NCBI GenBank assembly: GCA_017620255.1 | Contig: JAFZQU010000022.1 | Coordinates: forward strand, 106,947-170,946 | Direction of reading: 5' to 3' | Length of the DNA: 64,000 nt | Origin: Lachnospiraceae bacterium | GTDB taxonomy: Bacteria > Bacillota > Clostridia > Lachnospirales > Lachnospiraceae | In this document: in pieces, positions 9,133 to 18,895 of the stretch | Layout of the letters: the number at the start of each line of letters is the position of its first letter | Position numbering within the stretch: the stretch's first letter is position 1 | Program-made: the position numbers and the translations under genes | The notes under the pieces: generated by a model | The model's input: the letters and a program-made list of their open reading frames with translations, nothing else | Databases searched by the model: none | What the model was told of the DNA's origin: nothing

Positions 9133-9147
9133 ACGGGACCGTTGAGA

Positions 9148-10023
9148 TCAGCGGCCGGGGCCTACATATCTGCCGCTTGCGCCGCAGGGCAGGATCAGAC
9201 CGTTTGCAGATACGGGCAGGCCGATCTCGCCTGCTTCCACGCTGCCGCCGAATCTGGAGACGACCGCCTTTTGCAGCATATAGGATAAGACCGCAGGCTG
9301 CAGGCCTGTGGTATAAGAATTGATCAGTACAAAGAGCGGCTTCTCAACAAGAAGGTTTGCACAAAGTTCGATAAAGGGATAGATGGAATCCTCTATTTTC
9401 CAGATCTCGCCTTTCGGACCCCTGCCGTAAGAAGGCGGATCCATGATGATGGCATCATAGTGATTGCCCCTGCGGATCTCGCGTTCGGCAAATTTCACGC
9501 AGTCATCCACCAGCCAGCGGACCGGTGCATCCGCAAGGCCTGAGGAGGCTGCATTTTCTTTTGCCCACTGCACCATGCCTTTGGACGCGTCCACATGGGT
9601 GACATGTGCGCCTGCTTTTGCGGCGGCAAGGGTTGCTCCGCCGGTATAGGCAAAGAGATTTAAGACTTTCACTTCGCGGTTTGCCGAAGCAGGCCGGATC
9701 AGATCAGAGAACCAGTCCCAGTTTACAGCCTGTTCCGGAAACAGTCCCGTATGTTTAAAGGAAAAAGGTTTTAGCTGGAAGGTCAGATCGCCGTAGGAAA
9801 TGCTCCACTGGTCCGGCAGATCGAAGAATTCCCATTCGCCGCCGCCTTTCGCGCTTCTGTGATAGTGCGCGTTCAGCTCTTTCCAGCGCCTGTCGGTTTT
9901 CTCACTGCTCCAGATCACCTGCGGATCGGGGCGCAGCAGGATATACTTTCCCCAGCGCTCCAGCTTTTCACCGCTTCCGGTATCGATCACTTCATAGTCT
10001 TTCCATTGACTGGCAACCCACAT
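9148..10023 (-). CDS. Class I SAM-dependent methyltransferase (RlmI/RlmK-like)
   Basis: A 291-residue Rossmann-fold methyltransferase on the reverse strand. It has a SAM-binding LNLFAYTGGATLAAAKAGA block near residue 115, an acidic VDASKGM loop, and the DPPSYGRGPKGE motif near residue 190 that marks the RlmI/RlmK branch of rRNA methyltransferases. The N-terminal PUA domain of RlmI is absent, so it is a stand-alone catalytic unit. The start is supported by GGAGAGG just upstream on its strand. It diverges from putP, with promoters for both in the 167-base gap. The likely substrate is rRNA, but the exact base is not deducible. Confidence 0.82.
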   Translation of the reverse strand: MWVASQWKDYEVIDTGSGEKLERWGKYILLRPDPQVIWSSEKTDRRWKELNAHYHRSAKGGGEWEFFDLPDQWSISYGDLTFQLKPFSFKHTGLFPEQAVNWDWFSDLIRPASANREVKVLNLFAYTGGATLAAAKAGAHVTHVDASKGMVQWAKENAASSGLADAPVRWLVDDCVKFAEREIRRGNHYDAIIMDPPSYGRGPKGEIWKIEDSIYPFIELCANLLVEKPLFVLINSYTTGLQPAVLSYMLQKAVVSRFGGSVEAGEIGLPVSANGLILPCGASGRYVGPGR

Positions 10024-10060
10024 GGCTTCCTCTCCGTATTCTGAATCCTATCCGGTTATC

Positions 10061-10090
10061 ATCATAGTACAGGATATGTCACAAAAGCAA
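10061..10090 (-). promoter_or_regulatory. Promoter for the reverse-strand methyltransferase
   Basis: On the minus strand TTGCTT (complement of 10085-10090) and TATGAT (complement of 10061-10066) are spaced by 18 bases, about 40 bases ahead of the methyltransferase start. Confidence 0.45.
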
Positions 10091-10107
10091 GAAAAAGCGG
10101 AAAACAC

Positions 10108-10136
10108 TTGATTTTTCTTATCTTATCCGCTAAACT
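10108..10136 (+). promoter_or_regulatory. Promoter for putP
   Basis: TTGATT (10108-10113) and TAAACT (10131-10136) are spaced by 17 bases. This lies 55 bases before the putP start and back-to-back with the methyltransferase promoter. Confidence 0.45.
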
Positions 10137-10190
10137 GTTGAAAGGTTTTAATGCTTTACCATGACAAAGAATGTGGGAGGAGAATGAAAA

Positions 10191-11702
10191 ATGTTTAATA
10201 CGGAAGCATTGGCTTTTGCGCTCTATCTTTGCCTGGTCGTCGGGATCGGTATTTATTTCTTCCTGAAGGCAAAGCGGGACACGGAAGGAGAAAAAGGGTA
10301 TTTCCTGGGCGGCAGACAGATGAGAGGTATGGTAGCCGCTCTTTCCGCAGGCGCTTCGGATATGAGTGCCTGGGTACTGATGGGACTGCCCGGTTCCATC
10401 TATCTGTACGGAATGGGTCAGGTCTGGATCTCGGTCGGACTGCTGATCGGTACGATCTGTGCGTGGATCTTTGTTGCACCGCGTCTGCGCAGATTCTCGA
10501 TCCGCGCAAACGATTCGATCACGATCCCCCAGTATCTGACGAACCGTTTCCTTTCAGACAGTAAAGTTCTGCAGATCATCTGCGCAGTGATCTTCATGGT
10601 TGCGTACTGCATCTACTCGGCTTCGTCGATCGTTGCCTGCGGCAGCCTGTTCAACCAGGTATTCGGCATGGACGAGAAAGTGGCCATGATCGGTGCGACG
10701 GTGATCATCCTGCTTTATACATTCCTCGGCGGCTTCAACGCCGTCTGCTGGACCGACTTTTTCCAGGGCCTTCTCATGCTGATGGCACTGATGGCGGTTC
10801 CGATCATTGCAGCGGTCTTCATGGGCAAAGCGGGCTTTGCGCCGGTAGCTGCCGTAGAGACATCGGAAAACTATTACAACCTTTTGAGCAGCGGCTCCTT
10901 TAACTGGCAGTCGATCGCCGATATCTTGAGCGGCCTCGGATGGGGACTCGGTTACATGGGCATGCCGCATATCCTGATTCGTTACATGTCGATCAAATCG
11001 GAAGCGGAAATGCGCAAGTCACGCATCATCGGTTCTTTCTGGACGACGATCATTTTGGCAATGGCAACGGTAGTCGGTCTTGTCGGCCACGAGTTCCTCG
11101 GTACCGCACTTGCAGAGGATCAGAGGAGTCTGGTATTCATTACCATGGTCCGCACCATCTTCGCAGGAAACGGTCTGCTGCTGTTTATCGCGGGTATCCT
11201 GTTATCTGCGATCCTTGCAGCTTCCATGAGTACAGCCGATTCACAGCTGCTTGCTTCTTCGTCCGCTTTTTCCTCGGACGTTTACAAACCGATCTTCCGT
11301 AAGGATGCGACCGACCGCGAGATGCTCTGGGCGGGCCGTATCGTTGTTGCCGTGATCGCCGTGATCGCTTTCTTTATTGCAAGTTCACCCAGCTGCGGCG
11401 GCATCATGGCTCTGGTGGAATGTGCATGGGGCGCATTCGGTGCAGCCTTTGGTCCGACGATCCTGTTAAGCCTGTTCTGGAAACGCTTCACTTACAAGGG
11501 CGCCATCGCAGGTATCGTCAGCGGTTTCCTGGTAGATGCACTCTGGTATGCATTCTTATCCGGATCCACAGGACTGTACGAGATCGTTCCCGGATTTATC
11601 GTCAGCCTGATCGTGGCTGTGATCGTGACCAAATGCGACAGGGAGCCTTCCAAAGAGGTACAGGATCTGTTCGAAGCATCCCTGGCAGAAACGGAAGACT
11701 GA
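10191..11702 (+). CDS. putP: Sodium/proline symporter (SSS family)
   Basis: A 503-residue sodium:solute symporter with about 13 hydrophobic segments. Family landmarks are FLGGRQMRG near residue 42, the LSAGASDMSAWVLMGLPG sodium-site segment near 55-72, and ILLSAILAASMSTADSQLLASSS near residues 340-362, which is the SSS signature. Overall length and motifs fit PutP, which imports proline with sodium at the cytoplasmic membrane. Substrates of close relatives differ, so proline is likely but not proven. It stands alone, with its own promoter and a strong terminator 28 bases after the stop. Confidence 0.88.
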   Translation: MFNTEALAFALYLCLVVGIGIYFFLKAKRDTEGEKGYFLGGRQMRGMVAALSAGASDMSAWVLMGLPGSIYLYGMGQVWISVGLLIGTICAWIFVAPRLRRFSIRANDSITIPQYLTNRFLSDSKVLQIICAVIFMVAYCIYSASSIVACGSLFNQVFGMDEKVAMIGATVIILLYTFLGGFNAVCWTDFFQGLLMLMALMAVPIIAAVFMGKAGFAPVAAVETSENYYNLLSSGSFNWQSIADILSGLGWGLGYMGMPHILIRYMSIKSEAEMRKSRIIGSFWTTIILAMATVVGLVGHEFLGTALAEDQRSLVFITMVRTIFAGNGLLLFIAGILLSAILAASMSTADSQLLASSSAFSSDVYKPIFRKDATDREMLWAGRIVVAVIAVIAFFIASSPSCGGIMALVECAWGAFGAAFGPTILLSLFWKRFTYKGAIAGIVSGFLVDALWYAFLSGSTGLYEIVPGFIVSLIVAVIVTKCDREPSKEVQDLFEASLAETED

Positions 11703-11729
11703 TCTTTTGATCCATGGACTGACAGGACA

Positions 11730-11762
11730 CAGCCGGCGGGGAAGATCCGCCGGCTGTTTTTT
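11730..11762 (+). terminator. Rho-independent terminator after putP
   Basis: A 10-base-pair GC-rich stem (11730-11739 with 11747-11756) around a 7-base loop is followed directly by six T residues. It isolates putP from the ribosomal operon. Confidence 0.9.
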
Positions 11763-11872
11763 GCCCTTGTGGCAGAAAGATGCGCAAAATCCCATATATT
11801 GTGGTTCCGGACAGGGGCTCTGCGAAAGCCCCGGATTGTATCTAAAAAAATACAATTTTTGCAAATATTTTC

Positions 11873-11901
11873 TTGCAACCGCCGGAAACATCATGTATAC
11901 T
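11873..11901 (+). promoter_or_regulatory. Main promoter of the S10 ribosomal operon
   Basis: TTGCAA (11873-11878) and TATACT (11896-11901) are spaced by 17 bases. The predicted transcript begins near 11908, leaving a leader of about 240 bases before rpsJ. Confidence 0.75.
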
Positions 11902-11907
11902 AACTTT

Positions 11908-12131
11908 TGCTGTGACATTGATAGCGATGAAGCGTGAGGTTGCTGCCGTTTGGCAGGTTTTCCGTGGAGCGAATGTCATGTTAGGAAACTGGCGACAAGT
12001 CACTGTACGAGATCATTAGTCTGCCACGTAGCAGAAACGACGTGTGATCGTCCGGTATGTACTTCATTAGGACACACACGGGAGAGTGTACAGTCACCGC
12101 TTGTCGTACTTAAGTTCTATAAAGTGCGAAA
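11908..12131 (+). promoter_or_regulatory. Structured 5' leader RNA of the S10 operon
   Basis: The untranslated leader folds into at least two domains visible by eye. Domain one closes with TGACATT (11913-11919) paired to AATGTCA (11972-11978) and holds a CTGCC/GGCAG hairpin (11943-11947, 11952-11956). Domain two closes with ACAAG (11995-11999)/CTTGT (12100-12104) plus ACTGTAC (12002-12008)/GTACAGT (12088-12094), with smaller hairpins inside. No terminator hairpin with a T-run is seen. If it regulates, the likely mechanism is ribosomal protein binding that affects translation or RNA stability, by analogy with L4 control of S10 operons. The match to a named leader family could not be tested. 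Confidence 0.6.
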
Positions 12132-12148
12132 AGGAGGCGACTTTTTTT

Positions 12149-12463
12149 ATGGCAACAGTAATGAGAATCAAATTGAAAGCGTATGATCATCAGCTCGTAG
12201 ATGCATCCGCCAAGAAGATCATCGAAACTGTGAAGAAAAACGGATCCGAGGTTTCCGGTCCCGTACCCCTTCCTACTAAAAAGGAAGTAGTTACGATCAT
12301 CAGAGCCGTACATAAGTATAAGGATTCCAGAGAACAGTTCGAGCAGAGAACGCACAAGAGACTCATTGATATTCTGACGCCGACCGAGAAGACGGTAGAT
12401 TCCTTATCCAGACTGGAAATGCCGCCCGGGGTGTACATCAATATCGAAATGAAGAACAAATAA
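12149..12463 (+). CDS. rpsJ: 30S ribosomal protein S10
   Basis: S10 of the 30S head, also NusE of transcription antitermination. The 104-residue protein carries the usual [11 protein letters not shown] opening, the THKRLIDI segment and the [13 protein letters not shown] end. ATG 12149 is 11 bases from AAGGAGG (12131-12137); the in-frame ATG at 12161 would be too far. It is first in the S10-spc-alpha cluster. Confidence 0.97.
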   Translation: MATVMRIKLKAYDHQLVDASAKKIIETVKKNGSEVSGPVPLPTKKEVVTIIRAVHKYKDSREQFEQRTHKRLIDILTPTEKTVDSLSRLEMPPGVYINIEMKNK

Positions 12464-12465
12464 CT

Positions 12466-12501
12466 CCTACTAGTATGAACCCGGCAGGGTTCCTCTGTAG
12501 G
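12466..12501 (+). promoter_or_regulatory. Hairpin between rpsJ and rplC
   Basis: Nested pairing CCTAC (12466-12470)/GTAGG (12497-12501) and GAACCC (12477-12482)/GGGTTC (12487-12492) forms a stable stem-loop just ahead of the rplC ribosome-binding site. No T-run follows, so a processing or translation-control role is more likely than termination. Confidence 0.55.
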
Positions 12502-12521
12502 TCCCAAAAAAGGAGGAAGAA

Positions 12522-13205
12522 ATGAAAAAAGCGATTTTAGCAAAGAAGATCGGTATGACACAGATCTTCAACGAGGACGGCGTACTGGTTCCGGTAACCG
12601 TACTCGAAGCGGGTCCGTGCTTTGTAACGCAGATCAAGACCGTTGAGAACGACGGTTACAGTGCGGTTCAGGTCGGATTCCAGGAGAAGAAGGACAAGAT
12701 CGTCAACAAGGACAAGGGCGGAAGAGTGGAAGTGATCCACAGACACGGCGCAACGAAGGCTGAACAGGGCCATTTCAAAAAAGCCGGTGTTGCTTCCAAG
12801 AAATTTGTCAGAGAGTTCAAGTTCGAAAACGCTGATGAGTATACATTGGCACAGGAGATCAAGGCAGACATCTTTGCCGCAGGCGACAAGGTTGATGCAA
12901 CGGCGATCTCCAAAGGTAAAGGTTTCCAGGGCGCGATCAAGAGACACGGCCAGCACAGAGGACCTATGAAGCATGGTTCCAAGTTCCATCGCCATGCCGG
13001 TTCCAACGGCGCCTGCTCCAGCCCGAGCCGCGTATTCAAAGGCAAGAAGATGCCCGGTCAGATGGGTGCAAAGCGCATCACGATCCAGAACCTTGAGGTC
13101 GTACGCGTAGACGCGGATAAGAACCTGTTACTTGTCAAGGGTGCGGTACCCGGCCCGAAGAAAGCGTTGGTAACAATCAAAGAATCTGTAAAGGCTGCAC
13201 AGTAA
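12522..13205 (+). CDS. rplC: 50S ribosomal protein L3
   Basis: A 227-residue L3, an early 23S rRNA assembly protein. It opens with [15 protein letters not shown] and has the conserved core [18 protein letters not shown] near residue 130 and [11 protein letters not shown] near 175, which reach towards the peptidyl-transferase centre. AAAGGAGGAAG lies directly ahead of the ATG. It is second in the S10 operon. Confidence 0.97.
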   Translation: MKKAILAKKIGMTQIFNEDGVLVPVTVLEAGPCFVTQIKTVENDGYSAVQVGFQEKKDKIVNKDKGGRVEVIHRHGATKAEQGHFKKAGVASKKFVREFKFENADEYTLAQEIKADIFAAGDKVDATAISKGKGFQGAIKRHGQHRGPMKHGSKFHRHAGSNGACSSPSRVFKGKKMPGQMGAKRITIQNLEVVRVDADKNLLLVKGAVPGPKKALVTIKESVKAAQ

Positions 13206-13239
13206 ACAGTCTTTATAAGAAGGAAGGAGAACCGATAAA

Positions 13240-13860
13240 ATGGCAAACGTATCCGTTTATAATATGGAAGGCAAAGAAGTCGGCAAGATGGATTTAAACG
13301 ATGCGATCTTCGGTGTGGAAGTGAACGAACACCTCGTACACCTCGCAGTTGTACAGCACCTTGCAGGCAAACGCCAGGGAACACAGAAAGCCAGGACCCG
13401 TTCGGAGGTATCCGGCGGCGGCAAGAAGCCCTGGAGACAGAAAGGAACCGGTCATGCAAGACAGGGTTCCATCAGAGCACCGCAGTGGAAGGGCGGCGGC
13501 GTGGTATTCGCTCCCGTACCGAGAGATTACACCTTCAAGATGAATAAGAAGGAAAAGAGAGCGGCCTTAAAGTCCGCACTCAGCAGCAGAGTCAGCGAGG
13601 AGAAGTTCTTCGTACTCGATGAACTGAAGCTTGATGAGATCAAGACCAAACAGATGCAGGCAGTTTTAGACAATCTGAAGGTCAGCAAAGCGATCGTGAT
13701 CATCGACGGCGATGACAAGAACGTGATCATGTCCGCAAAGAACATCCCGAATGTGATCACAGCTTCCGCAGACATGCTGAATGTATACGATATCATGAAG
13801 TACAGCACGGTCATTGTTACCAAGGCTGCTGTTGCAAAGATTGAGGAGGTGTACGCATAA
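13240..13860 (+). CDS. rplD: 50S ribosomal protein L4
   Basis: L4, 206 residues, lines the exit tunnel with its extended loop ([18 protein letters not shown] and the [13 protein letters not shown] region at about 50-95). In several bacteria L4 is the feedback regulator of its own operon. Here it is the natural candidate ligand for the structured leader at 11908-12131, an inference only. Its TAA shares one base with the rplW ATG. Confidence 0.97.
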   Translation: MANVSVYNMEGKEVGKMDLNDAIFGVEVNEHLVHLAVVQHLAGKRQGTQKARTRSEVSGGGKKPWRQKGTGHARQGSIRAPQWKGGGVVFAPVPRDYTFKMNKKEKRAALKSALSSRVSEEKFFVLDELKLDEIKTKQMQAVLDNLKVSKAIVIIDGDDKNVIMSAKNIPNVITASADMLNVYDIMKYSTVIVTKAAVAKIEEVYA

Positions 13861-14159
13861 TGGCTAACATTCAATACTATGATGTGATCCTCAAACCGGT
13901 AGTCACAGAAAAAAGCATGGCCGGCATGGCAGAAAAGAAATACACATTTCTGGTTCACACAGATGCCAACAAGACCATGATCAAAGAGGCCGTTGAAAGA
14001 ATGTTCGAAGGCGCCAAAGTCAAGAAAGTCAACACGATGAACCTTGACGGTAAGACAAAGAGACGCGGCAGGACAGTCGGCCAGACAGCGAAGATGAAGA
14101 AAGCAGTCGTTCAGCTGACGGAAGACAGCAAGGACATCGAACTGTTCGGATCGCTGTAA
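13860..14159 (+). CDS. rplW: 50S ribosomal protein L23
   Basis: L23, 99 residues, sits at the tunnel exit and docks SRP and trigger factor. The sequence begins with [15 protein letters not shown] and has the [12 protein letters not shown] loop. Translation is coupled to rplD through a TAATG overlap. A short hairpin (14168-14174 with 14179-14185) occupies the 77-base gap before rplB. Confidence 0.96.
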   Translation: MANIQYYDVILKPVVTEKSMAGMAEKKYTFLVHTDANKTMIKEAVERMFEGAKVKKVNTMNLDGKTKRRGRTVGQTAKMKKAVVQLTEDSKDIELFGSL

Positions 14160-14236
14160 GAGACGCGCGGATCTCGTGAGATCCGGGCAAAGTATGTACA
14201 GACAAGTACGCGAATAAACAATAAAGGAGAATAACA

Positions 14237-15079
14237 ATGGGAATCAAAACATATAACCCATATACCCCGAGCAGAAGACAGATGACGGGTTCTGATTTTT
14301 CCGAGATCACAAAGAAGACTCCTGAAAAATCACTCACAACCTCTCTGAAGAAGAATGCAGGGCGCAACAATCAGGGTAAGATCACGGTAAGACATCGTGG
14401 CGGCGGCAGCCGCAGAAAATACAGGATCATCGATTTCAAGAGAAACAAGGACGGTATCCCCGCAACAGTACTTGGCATCGAGTATGATCCGAACAGAACG
14501 GCAAACATCGCGCTGATCTGTTATGCAGACGGAGAAAAGGCATACATCCTGGCTCCGGAAGGCCTGACAGACGGAATGAAGGTTATGAACGGCGCCGAGG
14601 CAGAAGTCAGAGTCGGCAACTGCCTGCCGCTTTCCGAGATCCCCGTCGGTACACAGGTACACAACGTTGAGCTGTATCCCGGAAGAGGCGGCCAGCTGGT
14701 ACGTTCCGCCGGAAACAGCGCACAGTTAATGGCAAAAGAAGGCAAGTACGCGACACTTCGACTTCCTTCCGGTGAAATGAGAATGGTTCCGCTCAATGCG
14801 AGAGCATCGATCGGCGTAGTCGGCAACGGAGATCACAACCTGATCAACTTGGGTAAGGCCGGCAGAAAGCGTCACATGGGCATCAGACCTACCGTCCGCG
14901 GTTCCGTTATGAACCCGAACGACCATCCGCACGGTGGTGGTGAAGGTAAGACCGGTATCGGCCGTCCGGGTCCGTCTACTCCCTGGGGTAAACCGGCACT
15001 CGGCTTAAAGACCAGAAAGAAGAACAAGCAGTCCAACAAGTTGATTGTAAGACGCAGAGACGGTAAGACAATCAAGTAA
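14237..15079 (+). CDS. rplB: 50S ribosomal protein L2
   Basis: L2, 280 residues, needed for subunit association and peptidyl transfer. It shows [16 protein letters not shown] near residue 45, the central beta-barrel, and the C-terminal [20 protein letters not shown] segment with the conserved histidine near the peptidyl-transferase centre. Length is normal for the family. AAAGGAG precedes the ATG. Confidence 0.97.
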   Translation: MGIKTYNPYTPSRRQMTGSDFSEITKKTPEKSLTTSLKKNAGRNNQGKITVRHRGGGSRRKYRIIDFKRNKDGIPATVLGIEYDPNRTANIALICYADGEKAYILAPEGLTDGMKVMNGAEAEVRVGNCLPLSEIPVGTQVHNVELYPGRGGQLVRSAGNSAQLMAKEGKYATLRLPSGEMRMVPLNARASIGVVGNGDHNLINLGKAGRKRHMGIRPTVRGSVMNPNDHPHGGGEGKTGIGRPGPSTPWGKPALGLKTRKKNKQSNKLIVRRRDGKTIK

Positions 15080-15105
15080 CGGGAAAGGAATTAGGAGGAA
15101 AAGAA

Positions 15106-15387
15106 ATGTCAAGATCGCTTAAAAAAGGACCATTTGCCGATCAGAGTTTACTGAAGAAAGTGGATGAGATGAACGAGCAGAACAACAAGCAGGTTATCAA
15201 GACCTGGTCCCGCCGTTCCACGATCTTCCCGTCTTTCGTTGGACATACGATTGCTGTTCATGACGGCAGAAAACATGTGCCTGTATATATCACGGAAGAC
15301 ATGGTCGGCCATAAACTCGGTGAGTTCGTTGCAACAAGAACTTACAGAGGCCACGGAAAAGACGAAAAGAAATCTAAGGTTAAATAA
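15106..15387 (+). CDS. rpsS: 30S ribosomal protein S19
   Basis: S19, 93 residues, at the top of the 30S head next to S13. The opening [17 protein letters not shown], the central [20 protein letters not shown] and the C-terminal [15 protein letters not shown] are diagnostic. It lies 26 bases after rplB with a TTAGGAGGAAA ribosome-binding site. Confidence 0.97.
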   Translation: MSRSLKKGPFADQSLLKKVDEMNEQNNKQVIKTWSRRSTIFPSFVGHTIAVHDGRKHVPVYITEDMVGHKLGEFVATRTYRGHGKDEKKSKVK

Positions 15388-15416
15388 TAGGATAGTTTGA
15401 AAGGAGGTTATCATCC

Positions 15417-15803
15417 ATGGCAAAAGGACATAGATCCCAGATCAAGAGAGAAAGAAATGCGAACAAGGATACAAGACCGTCTGCAAAGCTATCTTATGCA
15501 AGAGTATCTGTTCAGAAAGCATGCTTTGTTTTGGATGCGATCAGAGGTAAAGATGTGCAGACAGCACTTGGTATCCTGTCTTACAATCCCAGATATGCAT
15601 CAAGCATTATTAAGAAGTTGCTGGAGTCAGCGATCGCAAATGCTGAGAACAACAACGGTATGAATCCTGAGAACCTTTATGTTGCAGAATGTTATGCAGA
15701 TAAGGGACCTACAATGAAGCGTATTAGACCGAGAGCACAGGGCAGGGCTTATCGTATCGAAAAGAGAATGAGCCACATTACTGTAGTGCTTGATGAAAGA
15801 TAA
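15417..15803 (+). CDS. rplV: 50S ribosomal protein L22
   Basis: L22, 128 residues, whose beta-hairpin forms part of the exit-tunnel constriction. Diagnostic stretches are ARVSVQKACFVLDAIRGKD near residues 25-45, KKLLESAIANAENN near 65-80, and PTMKRIRPRAQGRAYRI, the tunnel hairpin, near 95-112. AAAGGAGG lies before the ATG. Synonymous codons here are visibly more AT-ending than in rplB and rpsS just upstream. Confidence 0.97.
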   Translation: MAKGHRSQIKRERNANKDTRPSAKLSYARVSVQKACFVLDAIRGKDVQTALGILSYNPRYASSIIKKLLESAIANAENNNGMNPENLYVAECYADKGPTMKRIRPRAQGRAYRIEKRMSHITVVLDER

Positions 15804-15814
15804 GGAGGAGCTAA

Positions 15815-16489
15815 ATGGGACAGAAAGTTAATCCCCACGGACTCAGAGTCGGTGTGATCAAAGACTGGGATTCCAGATGGTATGCTGATGATAAGGATTT
15901 TGCCGATTTTCTGGTAGAAGACTATAAGATCAGAGAATACCTGAAAAAGAAATTATACAATGCAGGCGTTTCCAAGATTGAGATCGAAAGAGCTTCTGAC
16001 AGGGTTAAGGTGATCATCTTTACGGCTAAGCCCGGCGTGATCATCGGTAAAGGCGGTCAGGAGATCGAAGTTACCAAGAACGAACTGCAGAAAATGATCA
16101 ATAAGAAACTGGTTTTGGATATCAAGGAGATCAAGAGACCGGACAGAGAGGCACAGCTTGTTGCAGAGAATATCGCACAGCAGCTTGAGAACCGTGTTTC
16201 TTTCAGAAGAGCGATGAAGTCTTCCATGGGACGTACCATGAAGGCAGGCGCACTTGGTATCAAAGCAGCGGTTTCAGGACGCCTTGGCGGCGCGGATATT
16301 GCCCGTACAGAGTTCTATTCCGAGGGAACGATCCCTCTTCAGACTCTCCGCGCTGACATTGACTACGGTTTTGCGGAAGCAGACACAACGTATGGAAAAT
16401 TAGGTGTAAAGGTATGGATTTACAAGGGCGAAGTACTTCCTACCAAGGCAAAAGAAGAAAAAACGGCCAAGGAAGGGAGCGATAAATAA
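15815..16489 (+). CDS. rpsC: 30S ribosomal protein S3
   Basis: S3, 224 residues, at the mRNA entry channel. It has [26 protein letters not shown] N-terminal sequence, a KH domain with [12 protein letters not shown] near residue 75, and the C-terminal [31 protein letters not shown] region. Its TAA shares a base with the rplP ATG, so the two are coupled. The C-terminus carries a short Lys/Glu-rich extension. Confidence 0.97.
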   Translation: MGQKVNPHGLRVGVIKDWDSRWYADDKDFADFLVEDYKIREYLKKKLYNAGVSKIEIERASDRVKVIIFTAKPGVIIGKGGQEIEVTKNELQKMINKKLVLDIKEIKRPDREAQLVAENIAQQLENRVSFRRAMKSSMGRTMKAGALGIKAAVSGRLGGADIARTEFYSEGTIPLQTLRADIDYGFAEADTTYGKLGVKVWIYKGEVLPTKAKEEKTAKEGSDK

Positions 16490-16923
16490 TGTTAATGCCG
16501 AAAAGAGTAAAACGTCGTAAACAGTTCCGTGGCACAATGAAGGGAAAAGCACTCAGAGGTAATACATTAAGCTACGGTGAATACGGTATTATCGCTACGG
16601 AGCCTGCATGGATCAAGTCCAATCAGATCGAGGCAGCCCGTATCGCAATGACACGTTATATCAAGCGTGGCGGTAAAGTATGGATCAAGATCTTCCCGGA
16701 TAAGCCGGTTACTGCACAGCCTGCAGAAACCCGTATGGGTTCCGGTAAAGGATCTGTGGAATACTGGGTAGCAGTTGTAAAACCCGGCCGCGTGATGTTC
16801 GAGATCGCGGGCGTATCCGAAGAAATCGCAAAAGAAGCGCTTCGTCTTGCAACGCATAAACTTCCGTGCAAGTGCAAGATCGTTTCTAAAGCGGATTTGG
16901 AAGGCGGTGTGGCAAATGAGTAA
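16489..16923 (+). CDS. rplP: 50S ribosomal protein L16
   Basis: L16, 144 residues, positions A-site tRNA in the 50S. It begins [15 protein letters not shown] and contains [17 protein letters not shown] and [16 protein letters not shown] motifs with [12 protein letters not shown] near residue 85. TAATG overlap with rpsC upstream; its last eight bases overlap the rpmC start. Confidence 0.97.
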   Translation: MLMPKRVKRRKQFRGTMKGKALRGNTLSYGEYGIIATEPAWIKSNQIEAARIAMTRYIKRGGKVWIKIFPDKPVTAQPAETRMGSGKGSVEYWVAVVKPGRVMFEIAGVSEEIAKEALRLATHKLPCKCKIVSKADLEGGVANE

Positions 16924-17113
16924 ATATACAGAAGAATTAAAAGGAAAAACAGCGACCGAACTGAACGAGGATCTGGTGGCCCTGAAGAAGGAACTGTTCA
17001 ATCTGCGGTTCCAGAACGCAACCAATCAGCTGGATAACACAAGCAGGATCAAAGAGGTCAGAAGAAATATCGCAAGAGTAAAGACCGTGATCACGGAAAA
17101 GTCTAAGGCTTAA
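16916..17113 (+). CDS. rpmC: 50S ribosomal protein L29
   Basis: L29, 65 residues, a two-helix protein near the tunnel exit. The sequence runs from [16 protein letters not shown] through [13 protein letters not shown] to [16 protein letters not shown]. The start at 16916 lies inside the 3' end of rplP and gives the standard length. A longer in-frame reading from 16847 would only add out-of-family residues. Confidence 0.95.
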   Translation: MSKYTEELKGKTATELNEDLVALKKELFNLRFQNATNQLDNTSRIKEVRRNIARVKTVITEKSKA

Positions 17114-17132
17114 GCGTAGAAGGGAGCACGTA

Positions 17133-17387
17133 ATGGAGAGAAATTTAAGAAAGACCCGTATCGGTAAGGTTACGAGCAACAAAATGGATAAGACCATCGT
17201 TGTTGCGGTTGAGAACCACGTAAAACATCCTCTTTACAAGAAATACGTAAAGAAGACATATAAGCTGAAAGCACATGATGAGAACAACGAGTGCAACATC
17301 GGCGATACCGTTAAGGTAATGGAAACAAGACCGCTTTCCAAGGATAAGAGATGGAGACTGGTTGAGATCGTAGAAAAAGCAAAATAA
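17133..17387 (+). CDS. rpsQ: 30S ribosomal protein S17
   Basis: S17, 84 residues, an OB-fold primary binder of 16S rRNA. Diagnostic segments are [20 protein letters not shown] near the start and [20 protein letters not shown] near the end. Normal length; a GAAGGGAG ribosome-binding site lies before the ATG. Confidence 0.97.
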   Translation: MERNLRKTRIGKVTSNKMDKTIVVAVENHVKHPLYKKYVKKTYKLKAHDENNECNIGDTVKVMETRPLSKDKRWRLVEIVEKAK

Positions 17388-17405
17388 GATGCGGAGGTAA
17401 ATAGC

Positions 17406-17774
17406 ATGATTCAGCAGGAAAGCAGACTCAGAGTCGCTGATAACACCGGTGCGAAAGAACTTCTGTGCATCAGAGTTTTAGGCGGATCTACAAGAAGATA
17501 TGCAAATATAGGCGATATTATCGTCGCTACCGTTAAAGATGCAACACCCGGTGGCGTTGTTAAAAAAGGTGATGTCGTAAAAGCTGTTGTCGTTCGTACC
17601 GTGAAGGGTGCGCGTCGTAAAGACGGCTCCTATATCAAGTTCGATGAGAATGCAGCAGTGATCATCAAAGAAGATAATACACCGAGAGGAACCCGTATTT
17701 TCGGACCCGTAGCAAGAGAACTTCGTGAGAAGCAGTTCATGAAGATCGTTTCCCTGGCTCCGGAAGTATTATAG
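17406..17774 (+). CDS. rplN: 50S ribosomal protein L14
   Basis: L14, 122 residues, makes an intersubunit bridge. It begins [21 protein letters not shown] and carries [14 protein letters not shown] and [14 protein letters not shown], all highly conserved. It lies in the spc part of the cluster, 18 bases after rpsQ and 12 before rplX. Confidence 0.97.
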   Translation: MIQQESRLRVADNTGAKELLCIRVLGGSTRRYANIGDIIVATVKDATPGGVVKKGDVVKAVVVRTVKGARRKDGSYIKFDENAAVIIKEDNTPRGTRIFGPVARELREKQFMKIVSLAPEVL

Positions 17775-17786
17775 GAGGGACGTAAC

Positions 17787-18098
17787 ATGGCAACTATGAA
17801 AATCAAGAAGGGCGATACCGTTAAGGTCATTGCCGGTAAAGATGTAGGCGCTGAAGGAAAGGTGCTTGCAGTAGACCGTAAGAACGGCAGGGTGCTTGTG
17901 GAAGGCATCAACATGGTTAAGAAACATACCAAACCTTCCGTAGCCAACCAGAACGGCGGTATCGTGGAAAAAGAAGCTTATATCGATGCATCCAACGTTA
18001 TGTACCTGCATAAAGGCAAAGCAACAAGGATCGGCTTCAAGTTTGAAAACGATAAGAAAGTCCGTTTTGCAAAATCTACCGGAGAGGTAATTGACTAA
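17787..18098 (+). CDS. rplX: 50S ribosomal protein L24
   Basis: L24, 103 residues, an assembly initiator of the 50S. The KOW motif [20 protein letters not shown] occupies residues 6-25, and [18 protein letters not shown] and [15 protein letters not shown] follow. AGGAGG-type site 5' of the ATG. Length is typical of Gram-positive L24. Confidence 0.97.
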   Translation: MATMKIKKGDTVKVIAGKDVGAEGKVLAVDRKNGRVLVEGINMVKKHTKPSVANQNGGIVEKEAYIDASNVMYLHKGKATRIGFKFENDKKVRFAKSTGEVID

Positions 18099-18120
18099 AC
18101 CAGAGAGGAGGTACGTTTCG

Positions 18121-18660
18121 TTGAGTAGATACAAAGATATGTATAAAGAGCAGATCGTTGATGCAATGATCAAAAAGTTTGAATACAAGAATGTGATGGA
18201 AGTTCCGAAACTCGAGAAGATCGTTGTAAACATGGGCGTCGGCGAAGCCAAAGACAATCCGAAGATCTTAGAATCTGCGGTAAGTGATCTGGAGACGATC
18301 ACAGGCCAGAAGGCAGTGATCACCAAGGCTAAAAAGTCCGTCGCTAACTTCAAGATCAGAGAAGGAATGTCCATCGGATGCAAAGTTACACTGCGCGGTG
18401 AAAAGATGTATGAATTCCTGGATCGCCTGATAAATCTTGCGCTCCCCCGTGTAAGAGACTTCCGCGGTGTGGATGCCAATGCGTTTGACGGCAGAGGTAA
18501 CTATGCGCTCGGTATCAAGGAGCAGCTGATCTTCCCTGAGATCGAGTATGACAAGGTTGATAAGGTAAGAGGTATGGATGTGATCATCGTTACCACTGCC
18601 AAGACCGATGAAGAGGGACGCGAATTACTGGCACAGTTCGGTATGCCGTTTGCGAAGTAA
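18121..18660 (+). CDS. rplE: 50S ribosomal protein L5
   Basis: L5, 179 residues, binds 5S rRNA. It contains [11 protein letters not shown] near residue 35, [24 protein letters not shown] near 60-82, and IGCKVTLRG. The start is taken as TTG at 18121, giving [10 protein letters not shown] at the N-terminus and lying nine bases after AGGAGG (18106-18111). An upstream TTG at 18091 would overlap rplX and add non-family residues. Confidence 0.95.
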   Translation: MSRYKDMYKEQIVDAMIKKFEYKNVMEVPKLEKIVVNMGVGEAKDNPKILESAVSDLETITGQKAVITKAKKSVANFKIREGMSIGCKVTLRGEKMYEFLDRLINLALPRVRDFRGVDANAFDGRGNYALGIKEQLIFPEIEYDKVDKVRGMDVIIVTTAKTDEEGRELLAQFGMPFAK

Positions 18661-18675
18661 GGAGGAGGAATACGC

Positions 18676-18861
18676 ATGGCTAAAACAGCAATGAAGATCA
18701 AACAGCAGCGCAAGCAGAAATTCTCCACAAGAGAATACACACGTTGCAAAATCTGTGGTCGTCCGCATGCTTATTTAAGAAAATACGGTATTTGCAGAAT
18801 CTGCTTCCGTGAATTGGCATACAAAGGACAGATCCCCGGCGTAAAGAAATCCAGCTGGTAA
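18676..18861 (+). CDS. rpsZ: 30S ribosomal protein S14, zinc type
   Basis: The zinc-binding short form of S14, 61 residues, with the four ligands Cys24, Cys27, Cys40 and Cys43. It stabilises the 30S head. The zinc-type form in this position is usual for Firmicutes. AGGAGGA ahead of ATG; 34 bases to rpsH. Confidence 0.96.
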   Translation: MAKTAMKIKQQRKQKFSTREYTRCKICGRPHAYLRKYGICRICFRELAYKGQIPGVKKSSW

Positions 18862-18895
18862 TCATACAGGAATAAGTACAGGAGGAAAACGTAAG

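Noticed and set aside
11703..12148. Small protein gene in the rpsJ upstream region (frames around 11707-11937 and 11950-12186)
   Set aside because: No ribosome-binding site or plausible protein; the stretch contains a terminator, promoter and structured leader instead.
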